Positions 12,500-21,900 of a stretch of DNA of 64,000 nt are shown one piece after another. How positions within the stretch are numbered: position 1 is the stretch's first letter; every line of letters begins with the position of its first letter. Below the pieces are notes generated by a model, which saw only the letters and a program-made list of their open reading frames with translations, did not search any database and was not told the origin of the DNA. Location of the stretch: the NCBI GenBank assembly GCA_037693485.1, contig CM075350.1, positions 62,228,001 to 62,292,000 on the forward strand. The letters run 5' to 3'. This DNA comes from Kitagawia praeruptora (lineage: Eukaryota; Streptophyta; Magnoliopsida; Apiales; Apiaceae). The translations under genes were made by a program, and so were the position numbers.

Positions 12500-12645
12500 A
12501 AATATGGAATACTTCTTAGTGTTAAATCTAGTAGATCTCATTGATTTATTAAAAATCTAATGGTCACTATTATTTGTATGGTTAAATCATTGAATCAAAT
12601 TATGAACAATTATCCCCTAATTTACTTATTATAATTTAGTATAGA
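12500..12645 (-). mobile_element. Helitron 5'-end fragment, minus strand
   Basis: On the minus strand the sequence starts TCTATACTAAATTATAATAA at 12645. This matches the plus-strand Helitron start at 13741 (TCTATACTAAACTATAATAA) and stays similar for about 120 bases. I could not find its CTAG 3' end to the left, so only the 5' part is called. The stretch 12646-12985 holds nothing recognisable. Confidence 0.6.
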
Positions 12646-12989
12646 TAACCGTAAGTAAGTTGAAAATACACTGAGATCTTGGTATAGAAGTGAAAAACTA
12701 AAATTTCATATATAACTTAGTTATTTTTTCTTATTTGTAATTTTTACCGCAATTAAATATACTTGGTTGTAAAATATCGAATCCCCTTGGACCTTGGTGG
12801 TGGTTTAGGGGACAAAAAATATCAAAACAAATTATGTGCTTACCTTTCCTCATATACCGAAATGCACACTTAAAATTTTGCTGGAGTCAAAATTTAAGTG
12901 GGCAAAGGATTTTGTTCGTTTTGATGCAAAAAATTAGAATAGTAATCAACAAGCATTTTCAATTTTTAATGTTACCTGTTTTCTTTGAA

Positions 12990-13230
12990 AGAGAATGGTA
13001 AGAAAAATCCTCTGTTATTGAAATCGGCAGATTTCTGAAAAATCGTCGATAAATCGGCCAAAAAACGGTCAAAATTTTGGAACCGATTCGGCCGATTTTG
13101 CAAAAATCGTCGATAAATCGTCGATTTTTAACCGAATCACCCGATAAATCATAAATCGGTACCTCAACCGAATAGTTCCGATTTACGAAATCTGCAACAC
13201 TGAAAAAATCAATTGTGACAGAGGTTTGTC
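12990..13230. repeat. degenerate repeat rich in AATCG motifs
   Basis: Multiple copies of ATCGTCGATAAATCG-type words. Its right part (CGGTACCTCAACCGAATAG) resembles the right part of the MITE at 13398-13683 (CGATACCTCAATCGATTTA), so it is probably a diverged relative. No clean ends are seen. Confidence 0.45.
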
Positions 13231-13397
13231 GACAAGATTGCATATCGATACAGAAACCTAACTTTTTTTAGTGTTGCTTAAGAGTTATAAATATGAATTT
13301 ATCCTATCCGAATCTGAATAAGAATAAAGATTATAACTGATTCTCCATGTCTACATTGCACAAGTGGTAATTTTGTAGTTTGGTTAACTCATTTTTT

Positions 13398-13683
13398 ATT
13401 ATAATCATGGTTCTAAAAATCCCCGATTAAGTCGATTAATCCCCGATTAATCCTCTATAAGGTAATCAATCGATTTGATTTTTGAAATCCGATTAATCCT
13501 GTGAATTTATTTAAAATGATATGTTTAATTATAAATTAAACTAATATATTATATATTATTATAATATCCAATTAATGCTCCGATTAATCCTTCCAAATAA
13601 TCCCCAATTATTCGATTAATCTTAAATCGATACCTCAATCGATTTATACCGATTACCAATTTTTACAACCATGATTATAATTA
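13398..13683. repeat. MITE with about 22-bp terminal inverted repeats
   Basis: Left end ATTATAATCATGGTTCTAAA and right end TTTACAACCATGATTATAAT are inverted copies. The body repeats CCGATTAATCC words. A diverged copy lies at 57251-57515 inside an intron of the UKL gene. The superfamily is uncertain because no separate target duplication can be told from the AT-rich ends. Confidence 0.75.
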
Positions 13684-13740
13684 TCCTTTTCATTTACGAC
13701 TATTAAATCTACAACTTAAATAGATAATGACCATTAGATA

Positions 13741-14737
13741 TCTATACTAAACTATAATAAGCAAATATGGGTATAATTGTTAGTAATTGTTGAACCGTTA
13801 AAAGAATAGTGATCGTTAGATATTTAGTAAATAAATGATAACCGTTATATCTAATAATAAAGAATATTCAATATTTAAATCCCTCTTCTAAAGATACAAT
13901 GTTCGAATCCCGTCAACAACAAAGTTACATTAAGATTTTTTTATTATTAGTTAGTTCTGAACACTACATGTCCTTTATTAAATAATAATTTTATTAATTA
14001 CTACTACAAAGTTAAATTATATCCATAATAAATTATTATACCCTATTTTGTTTAATCATATTATTTTAAAAAATATTTAAAAGTGCTTTGCACGGGTTAT
14101 AAGCTAGTAATACCAAAAGTTGTTATATATAGAGATCTAAGATTTGAATCCCTCCAAAAACATTTTAATTAGAATTAATACTAAAAGATGTTATATAGAA
14201 AGGTTTAAGGTTCGATTCCCGTCAACAACATATTAAATTTTAAAAAAATACTAAAAGTTATTATATACAAAGGTTTGAGGTTCGAATAATTCAAACATCA
14301 TATTAAAATTAACATTTATTATTTTATTTTACATTATAATCAAATTTTAAAAAAAAAAGTAAGCCAACAACATATTAAAATTAATTTTTATAATGTTATA
14401 CTCCCTCCGTCCCTTTTGATTCTTAACACTTTCTATTTTCGGATGTCCCAATAGATTGTTAACATTTCCTAAAATAGTAAGTTTTAACACTATTACACCC
14501 ACTACTTCACTTATTTTAACAATACTTTACACTATTACATCCACTACTTAACTTATTTTAACTATAAAATCACTATTACACCCACTACTTCATTTATTTT
14601 AACAATATTACACCCACTATCTTGGTTTCCGTTCAAAAAGCAAACGTTAATATCCCATTGGGACGGAGGGAGTACTATGCTATAAGTAAAAAATAATAAT
14701 TAAAAGTAACTCGTGGATTGCACGGGCTATAAGCTAG
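13741..14737 (+). mobile_element. Helitron with two successive 3' termini
   Basis: Starts TCTATACTAAACTATAATAA after an A. The first 3' end is a short hairpin (GTGCTTTGCAC) followed by CTAG at 14104-14107 and then T, which fits Helitron insertion between A and T. A second 3' end (TTGCACGGGCTATAAG then CTAG at 14734-14737, then T) follows without a new 5' end. Between them are three imperfect units of about 70 bp containing GGTTCGATTCCCGTCAACAA-type sequence, plus a Stowaway MITE. It is non-autonomous, with no Rep/helicase ORF. Confidence 0.75.
14401..14672. mobile_element. Stowaway MITE, 272 bp, flanked by TA
   Basis: Ends are CTCCCTCCGTCCC and GGGACGGAGGGAG, the classic Stowaway (Tc1/mariner) terminal repeats, with a TA duplication at 14399-14400 and 14673-14674. 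It is the same family as the element at 20436-20959 and serves as its uninterrupted reference copy. Confidence 0.93.
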
Positions 14738-15037
14738 TTAGTAACTACAATATAGTTGAAATGTTGTTATCATATATCTTATCTACTTTCATGATTGTTA
14801 AATCGATCAGTATTTCTTCTAGAAAAATAATCAAAAATATTATTCTTTATAATTTTTTTATTTTTGTAATTTTATCATATTTTGTAACTTGCTTATGAGT
14901 TGTTGACCATTTTACCTTGGTTGGCTTGAATGGCTTTCTTCTACTGTAACTCAAGCTCATGAGTTTTTAACACACCATATAGCACATCATATGAGACTTT
15001 GTTTAGATCTCTATTTCTCAAAGAGATAATCCTTTGC
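14738..15037. other. no gene or clear repeat seen
   Basis: AT-rich sequence with only short open frames. The right part may be further decayed copia gag, but I cannot show it. Confidence 0.5.
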
Positions 15038-15580
15038 TCAAGGTGGTTTGGTGTAGACAATAAAAACTTCATGTTTAGCTCTTTTGTGCAGTAGGTCATT
15101 CCATTCGATCATTTGCAGTTCATTCATAAGTCTCTGAAATCTTTCAAACATCTTAGTGATTGATACCCTCTTCGGGTTGAGCCATGAAGGCCTCGTACTG
15201 AGTGACAAGTATCTATCTTCTATTTTCAAACATCTCTTTTGCTGAAGTACAAGCAGCAATGTTTGTAAACATTGAAAGCTCTATTGAGTTAGTAATAATC
15301 AGCATGAGATGGCTGTCAAGAGCTACTTTCTCTTTCTCACTGTCAGTCTACTTTGATGAATCTTTAGCAACACAAGGTTTGGAAATAACAGTGATTTCAC
15401 AGTCTTTTCAGGAAATTCTTGTTCTGGAATAAAGGGACCATTTTTTAGAATTTCAGGATACAATGGATTATCAGCTTTAATTGACAGCAACATCTTTATC
15501 TGCCAGAGATTGTAGTTTTCTTTACCAAACTTTGGGACTTTGACTGGTCTCATAGTCTTTGGGGTATTCATCTTGATCTT
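15038..15580 (-). pseudogene. copia gag fragment, minus strand
   Basis: Read on the minus strand, the start MNTPKTMRPVKVPKFGKEN, followed by NLWQIKMLLSIKADNP, is the N-terminal gag of plant copia elements (UBN2-like). A second piece in another frame (15038-15259) contains RVSITKMFERFQRLMNELQ, the downstream gag helix region. A frameshift and sequence loss separate them and no zinc knuckle or pol follows, so this is a truncated remnant. It sits just inside the primer-binding site and LTR to its right. Confidence 0.8.
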
Positions 15581-15602
15581 TTACTTTTTCACTTAATAGC
15601 CT

Positions 15603-15616
15603 TCTCTGATACCGCT
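15603..15616 (-). promoter_or_regulatory. tRNA-Met primer-binding site of the minus-strand copia
   Basis: The minus strand reads GCGGTATCAGAGA just after the LTR end. This is close to the usual plant copia site TGGTATCAGAGC, complementary to initiator tRNA-Met. Confidence 0.7.
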
Positions 15617-15617
15617 T

Positions 15618-16939
15618 GTTGAGTATGAAAAACACCTAGATAATACAGAGGAGGGGTGAATGTATTATCAACTTTTTCTCCGATTATTTACCTTATACCT
15701 TGAGTATGTATGTTATATGATAAATATTGTGGAATATATAGAACACACTAGCTCACTCTAAATCTAACGTTGTATTATATCAAAGGTTGCTAGAAACATT
15801 TAATACAAAACATAGTATTCTCAGCTTCGATTTGTCAAAAAGATATTCTAAACATTACACTTGAAATCTTAACAACTAAAGATATGAGTCTGTGCACTTA
15901 TAGAACATGCGCACAACTCACTTTTTTACAAAAATAGTAACAGACAAACAAGTAAGTTAAGCCTGTTTATTCCATTTTTGTGAAAATTGATAACATGTGA
16001 TTCATCTTATTTTGTATACTGACCAGATCCACTTATTTAACTGTTTTTCGTTAAATTTCTCTCCAAACTTCTTTCTAGGCTTTCCAGGTGCACACTGCAA
16101 CAATTGGACCACTGCAGGTGCCTTGGTTGTGTTAATTTTTTATCTTGAGAATCTTCTTAAAATTTGTCTTTGATACACTCGAGAATTGGCTAAGTACTTC
16201 ATTCGAGAACTACTTGTGAATGGTTAAAGATCTTAAAATTTTGGATCAAGTATATTTGAGTTATCGAATGCACTTCTCGAATGAGTCTTTTTACTTCTGC
16301 AATCCTTGAGATGTCGAGTGAGTCTTTTGACTTGTGGAATCCTTGCGATGTCAAATATAGCTTTTCACTTCTGGAATTCTTGAGATATCGAATGAGTCTT
16401 TTGGCTTGTGGAATCCTTGAGAGATCGAACGAGTCTTTTGACTTATGAAATCCTTGAGATATCGAATATAACATTTCACTTTTGGGATTCTTGAGATATC
16501 GAATCCTTGACTTCTCCAATAGACTAATTTCACTTCTCGAATTTGTGTATTTAGGCAAATTTCTTTTATTATTCAAACTTCAACTGTGATTATTGTGCAT
16601 CCTTCTTCTTCAACCTTGAGGCATCATCCAAGGATCTTCTTTCAAGCATTATTGTATGACCGATTTATACAACTTACAGTTTTAATTCGATGCCTATTAC
16701 TATGTACAAACTTTGATCTTCACTAACGCTTGATCAAATTATTGAATTTCTTTCAATGTAGTATAACGTCAAAACTGTAGATTGACTTTAATTTTCTTTC
16801 TGTTGACATGTGGTACATTTTTAGATTCCTGTGACAATTAATATAATAGTTACTATTACATTCTTGTTTAAGTTGAGTTGAATTCTCGATGTTTACAAAT
16901 AAGAATAAACATATGAATTTCACATCAACATCTAAATAT
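15618..16939 (-). repeat. copia 5' LTR, minus strand (about 1.3 kb)
   Basis: The left border is TGTTGAGTATG next to the primer site. The right border is uncertain; ATTCAACA at 16939 or 16971 would give matching ends. Positions 16200-16560 carry irregular repeats of GAGTCTTTTGACTT and TTGAGATATCGAAT words. The segment 16580-16720, read on minus, aligns with 63700-63900 (AATAATGCTTGAAAGAAG against AATAATGCTTGAAGGAAG), so the window end carries the same LTR family. The CACCCCTCCTCTGTATTATC near the LTR end is Sirevirus-like. Confidence 0.75.
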
Positions 16940-17904
16940 TCAACAAAACTAACACTACGATTCAACAATCTAGTTTCTTTATTTTTTCAATAATCATCCT
17001 CCTTTTGTGAGGATTTTGAGTTTTTGGCTTGTTTACCCATTAATTGGGTGTATTTGTCTCTCCTTGTGAGAGTTTGTTTGTCTTTCCTTGTGAGAGTTTG
17101 TTTGGTTTGATGAAGGTCTACGAGATCTGGAAAGTCTGCATCGAAGCTGGGATGCTGACGATCATGGCAAGAGCTCACAACTCACAATCAAAGATTGTTC
17201 TTTACCTATGGGGGGTCTTCACTTTCGGCATGTCTATAGTTGGTATCTGGCATGTAGATAGCTGGGGTATTGCTCATCCTTTGGGGGTTTCCTTTTTCGG
17301 CATGTCTATAGCTGGTATCTGGCACGTAGATAGCTGGAGTGCCGTTCCTCTAACCATAGGTTATTCAACTGAGACTTCTAAACACTTGGTTCGGAATTTG
17401 CTTGAGGGTTGAAGGGAAGATCAGGTTGGAGCGAGCTGTTGTCAAGAATCCATTTCTTGGACAAAATCTCTAAAGCACAATTATCAAGTGCTAGTAGTTC
17501 GATTACCGGTCCGCGAATCGTGTGGTTCTTTTGCTTGCAAATGCTGCATAAATTCTATGTCAGGCTATGGAGAGTGGTCTGTCACTCCCCCTCCTTTTTT
17601 AATCATGTACTCAAATGTAATAATTTTTAAGTAATGCAAGTACGATTTGTTAAAAGAAACACTACGATTCAACATATAAAAACTAGACTTAAAAGTAGCA
17701 CACAAACGTTCAACAAAAAAACTTCTACAATTCAACAACAGTAACAACAAGAAATAAATACACAGAACCACAACAAAATTTCATTGTATACGAACAAAAT
17801 TTTAACATTACTTCAAAACATTCAACAAAAATATATTTACAATTCAACAACTCCAACAACTATATTTAAACATAAAGATCTAACATTCAACAAAAGTAAA
17901 ACTA
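16940..17904. repeat. unclassified repeat region with ATTCAACAA motifs
   Basis: The flanks (16930-16975 and 17640-17900) are irregular direct repeats of ATTCAACAA and ACTACGATTCAACA words. The middle (17000-17400) has TCTCCTTGTGAGAG repeats similar to 19080-19135 and a tandem pair around TTCGGCATGTCTATAGTTGG at about 17223 and 17299. The open frames here show no known domain. I cannot assign it to a class. Confidence 0.45.
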
Positions 17905-18780
17905 CGGGCCTGTTTGGGGTTCCATTTCTTAGCCAACTAATGGCTTATAAGGCCGTAAGAGCATCTCCAATGGTGTTTTGTAAAATGATTTGCTAAATAT
18001 TGATTATGTAAAATTTGTTGAACCTGTAACGTGTTTTACTCCAATGGAATTGACTATATTGGTTGGCTATATTTTAAAAATGGTATGTTATTATTATTTT
18101 AAGTTGTTAAAAATAGAATGTATTATTTTTATATGGTAATTGATGATGTGGAGTTAAACTACAGGTTGCTAAAGGTTCGACAAATATAGCCAACCTATTG
18201 TGGTTATCTATATTTTTACCTAAGATTTTGTCCCATTGGAGTGGACAAAATTTTACAAATTCTCTATATATCTTATTTAAGGTAATTTATTTTGAATTTT
18301 ACCTAAGGCCTTTACACCATTGGAGATGCTCTAAGAACTTATGAGGGGTGTTTGCCTATTTAAGTTTTAGCTCAACTTATGACTTATATGTTGATAAGTT
18401 GAATGTTAGGAAATCCTAACATTCAACTTATGCTTATAACTTATTTCTCGATACACGCAATATATAATATCCTTCAAATCTTCAAAATCATATATCTTTT
18501 GATCCGTTCATTAGAAAATTGATATGTATATATCAAATTACTCTACTCATCGAGATCTATCCATTGACATCCATTGATATATATTAAAAAAAATATTTTG
18601 AAAATAATAAAAAAAGTTAACTTATAAGTTTTGATTTACCAAACACTCTACTGATTTATAAGTTCTGATTTACCAAACACTTTACTAACTTATAAGTTCT
18701 GCTCTACTTATCACTTATATGACATTTATGCTTATAAGTTATAAGTTACTCTTCTTAAGATACCCCAAACACCCATTACG
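17905..18780 (+). mobile_element. hAT-like MITE, interrupted by a Tourist element
   Basis: Begins GGGCCTGTTTGGGGTTCC and ends TACCCCAAACACCC. It contains GGGGTGTTTGCC, CAACTTATAAGTT blocks and a palindrome around AATCCTAACATTC near 18405-18435. An inverted copy lies at 21176-21652, with the same order and without the Tourist insertion. The superfamily is inferred from the GTTTGG-type ends only. Confidence 0.65.
17959..18331. mobile_element. Tourist (PIF/Harbinger) MITE, 373 bp
   Basis: Ends GAGCATCTCCAATGGTG and CACCATTGGAGATGCTC are the well-known Tourist-like terminal repeats. A TAA target duplication is present at 17956-17958 and 18332-18334. It is inserted in the hAT-like MITE. Confidence 0.92.
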
Positions 18781-19225
18781 ATTTCCTTGTTTTCGTTTGT
18801 ATTTTCTCATTTTCCCTGTTTTCTTCAATAATTAAATCTTCTTGCGAGATTTGTTTGATCCCTTCCTAGTTCTTAGATTTGAATCTTCGGAGTTTTTGGA
18901 TTTTTCTTCTCTGATTTGTGGTGATTTTCGGTTTTCTTCCCCGATTCCTGGTGGATCTTCGCTCTCAAGAGGGATCCGATTTCTCTTCTTTTTGAGGTTC
19001 CGTTTTCTAGATCTAAGACTTGTTTTAGTTTGGTATTTTTTTGTGTAATTTCAATTTTACTTTGTAAGTTCAGTTTGATTTCTCTCCTTGGTGAGAGGTG
19101 TGGATTTCTCTCCTTCTTTTGTGAGAGTTGGTTCGGATTCAACGATAAGGATTTATTCGGAACTGCATTTGTGATCGTTAGCTCAAACAGATTTTGGCGA
19201 AGATATTGAGCGTAGAGCAAGTATT
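18781..19225. other. unclassified sequence, possibly retroposon-related
   Basis: T-rich sequence with TTTCTCTCCTT...GTGAGAG repeats similar to those near 17060. No supported coding frame. It may be upstream LINE sequence belonging to the poly(A)-ended unit that follows. Confidence 0.4.
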
Positions 19226-19381
19226 TATAGATATATCATTTTTTTAGACATATGCTTATTTGTCTCATTTTGATTATGAAGACGAGCATGTCATCCTGTT
19301 CTATGTTTGATCGATTCGATCATTCTTGTAGATACCGTATAGTTTTTATGTATTGAATTATCACCTTTCATTAAAAAAAAA
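19226..19381 (+). mobile_element. short poly(A)-ended retroposon copy
   Basis: About 150 bases starting ATTTATAGATATATCAT and ending CACCTTTCATTAAAAAAAAA. A second copy lies in inverse orientation at 27977-28145 inside the lipase locus, and both start at about the same base. This looks like a SINE-like unit or a LINE 3' end cut at the same point; no pol III promoter boxes are obvious. Confidence 0.6.
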
Positions 19382-20218
19382 CTATATAAAAAAATTAACG
19401 TATAACAACAAAATTTCAACAAAACTTAAAACGATACAAATCAAATTACTATTAACAAACGAGAAAAATCAAAATACAACTTTTGAAACGATACTGATAC
19501 AAAAATCGAAATTAAAATCTATTTATAAAACGTAGGATAACACATGTAATTTCGATTCAACACATTATCGTGTTGAATCGTAATTATGTACCATGTTATC
19601 TAAAAATCTAATTTATCATCTTTTACGCATTTCATCAAACACTATCATTACACATTGTTCAAGTCTAAAAAATATCTATAAAATATATAAAGAGATTTGG
19701 GAGCCTGAGATATATCTCAGGTAACTTCGCTGAGATTCTTATATTTTATATGTAAAAATGGAGTGGGTATTTTAGTAAATTCAGACTCTTTTTAATTAGT
19801 CATGCGGGCCCAGTAAAAATTAAGTTATTTTGTTTGTATCTCACTAAAAATTCCCTGAGATCAGGGTCCTTTTTCTCATATATAAATTTAAATCGTAACA
19901 TTAATTCTTCAAATCTCCACTTTTTGAATTATCCACCAACAAATTGCAACTCATAAGAATACAAGATTAGATGAAAATTATCACTACAATAATTAGAATC
20001 ATATAGCAAAAAATCTCCGATTAGTGCTTCGATTTATGAATCCATAGATGAGTAAAAAATTATAATACCACATGATAAAGAATGTTTGGCTACTGTTACG
20101 AATTGTATTCTTCGTCTAACATTTACACGTGATTAAGTGCCTCTATCTTTTAATACAGTATCGTTTTTCTTGTCAAAAATCATATCAGTACGACAATACC
20201 TATAAATATATTTATAGT
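19382..20218. other. AT-rich intergenic sequence
   Basis: No gene. A possible small MITE lies at 19690-19880 (GGGAGCCTGAGATATATCTC at the left, CCCTGAGATCAGGG at the right), but no target duplication is visible. Confidence 0.45.
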
Positions 20219-20435
20219 ACTCTCTGTCTCATCCATTTTTTTACACAAAAAATTGCGTACATAACACGTATTTTAAGGTGTATTCTATAACTTATTTTTT
20301 TTATTTTCTTTTTTTGTATAAAAATAGGATTGTTTTATTTTTATACAAAAAAAGAAAATATCAAAAATAAGTTATAAAACTATCCTTAAAATGCACCTTC
20401 CGTGCCAGAAACTGGTCCGCAAATGTTAATAACTA

Positions 20436-20959
20436 CTCCCTCCGTCCCTTTTGATTCTTATCACTTTCTATTTGGGATGTCCCAATAGATTGTTAACATT
20501 TCCTAAAATAGTACTCCCTCTGTCCCCCTTGGTTCTTTACCTTGGGGGACGTAATTCTGGCACGGATTTTAAGGTGCAATTTGCGGATAGTTTCATAACT
20601 TATTTTTTAAATTTTCTTTTTTTGTATAAAAATAGAATTGTTCTATTTTTATACAAAAAAAGAAAATTTAAAAAATAAGTTATGGAACTATACTTTTTAG
20701 GAGCCTTGAAATGCGTGTCGAGGAGTGAAAAAGAAATGTAAAGAAATGGGAGGGACAGAGGGAGTAAGTTTTAACACTATTACACCCACTACTCCACTTA
20801 TTTTAATATTACTTTACACTATTACATCCACTACTTAATTTATTTTAACTATAAAATCACTATTACACCCACTACTTCATTTATTTTAACAATATTACAC
20901 CCACTATCTTGGTTTCCGTGCAAAAAGTAAACGTTAACATCCCATTGGGACGGAGGGAG
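20436..20959. mobile_element. Stowaway MITE, middle level of the nest
   Basis: Same family as 14401-14672: CTCCCTCCGTCCC ends, TA at 20434-20435 and 20960-20961. Its body is split by another MITE at 20514-20764. Removing that element and one TA restores the order seen in the 14.4-kb copy. Confidence 0.92.
20514..20764. mobile_element. innermost MITE of the nest, 251 bp
   Basis: Ends CTCCCTCTGTCCCCC and GGGAGGGACAGAGGGAG, with TA at 20512-20513 and 20765-20766. A long perfect hairpin (TTTTCTTTTTTTGTATAAAA and its complement) spans 20612-20665. The insertion site is proven by the uninterrupted sequence AAAATAGTAAGTTTTAAC at 14470-14488. Confidence 0.93.
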
Positions 20960-21175
20960 TACATGGGACAGAGGGAATATGTATTAAGGACTGTATAATT
21001 GTAAAAAATAGCACACACCTGATAAATGTAAAAGTAAAATTGAAATTACAATTTTGTTCCCACCCATATAAAATTTAAAAATATCCATATTCTTGGATCG
21101 TTTTTAATCAAATGATTTAAAAAAAAAATTAAGTTTGTAATTTCATTTTTTTTAAGTTGATCGCATCATATTTAG

Positions 21176-21652
21176 TGTATGTTTGGGGTATCTTAAAATA
21201 AGTAGATTATGACTTATAAGCACTTATGTTATATAAGTGATAAGTAGAGCAGTCAGAGTTTTTGGTAAATCAGAACTTATAATCAATAGACTGTTTGGGT
21301 AAATCAGAACTTATAAGTTAACTTTTTTTTTATAATTTTCAAAATATTTGTTTTTTATATATAATAATGGATATCAATGAATAGATCTCAATGAATAGGG
21401 AAATTTGATATATACATATCAATTTTATAATGAATGGATCGAGAGATATATGGTTTTGAAGATTTGAAAGATATTATATATTGCGTATATCGAGAATGAG
21501 TTATAAGTTGAATGTTAAGAATTCTTAACATTCATTCAACTTATAAGTTATAAGTTGAGCTAAAACTTACTCAGTATTTTGGCAAACACCCCCCATAAAT
21601 GCTTATGAGGACATAAGTCCCTTGAAATAAGTGGAAACAAACAGCGCCTTAA
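21176..21652 (-). mobile_element. hAT-like MITE, inverted copy of 17905-18780
   Basis: Reads GTTTGGGGTATCTTAAAA at the left and GGCAAACACCCCCCAT then GGAAACAAACAGCGCC at the right. This is the reverse-complement order of the copy at 17.9-18.8 kb. A palindrome around GAATGTTAAGAATTCTTAAC sits near 21510. Confidence 0.7.
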
Positions 21653-21900
21653 TCCATTCAAGTCATAAGGGACCCATCCGTTTTGTCTTTTCCGTGACAA
21701 AAATACAAATATCTTCGGAATCTTGCTTTTTTTCCCCTCTATGATTTTGATTAAAGAATGCATACTGTTTTTGTAACGCCACTATTCTTCAGCTTCACTT
21801 TCATCTGCACCTCCCTCCCTCTCTCTGTCTCTATCTCTGACACAGTTACCAATGCTAAAGAAATCAGACACCTTTACTTGAACTCTTAACTTTTGTAATA

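Larger units (their letters stand above)
20221..20977. mobile_element. outermost MITE of a three-level nest
   Basis: Left end CTCTCTGTCTCATCC follows TA at 20219-20220. The right end GGGACAGAGGGAAT lies after the inner elements at 20964-20977. It contains a near-perfect hairpin from CTTTTTTTGTATAAAAATAG, the same hairpin as the innermost element, so the first and third levels are one family. It is interrupted by the Stowaway MITE at 20436-20959. Confidence 0.8.

Noticed and set aside
14195..14225. tRNA-like B box (GGTTCGATTCCC) suggesting a tRNA or SINE
   Set aside because: The motif recurs in several tandem units of the Helitron and its minus-strand relative at 36.8-37.1 kb, with no A box and no cloverleaf around it.
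16199..16576. Regularly spaced repeats that could look like a CRISPR array
   Set aside because: Units are irregular in length and sequence, lie inside a copia LTR in a plant genome, and have no unique spacers.
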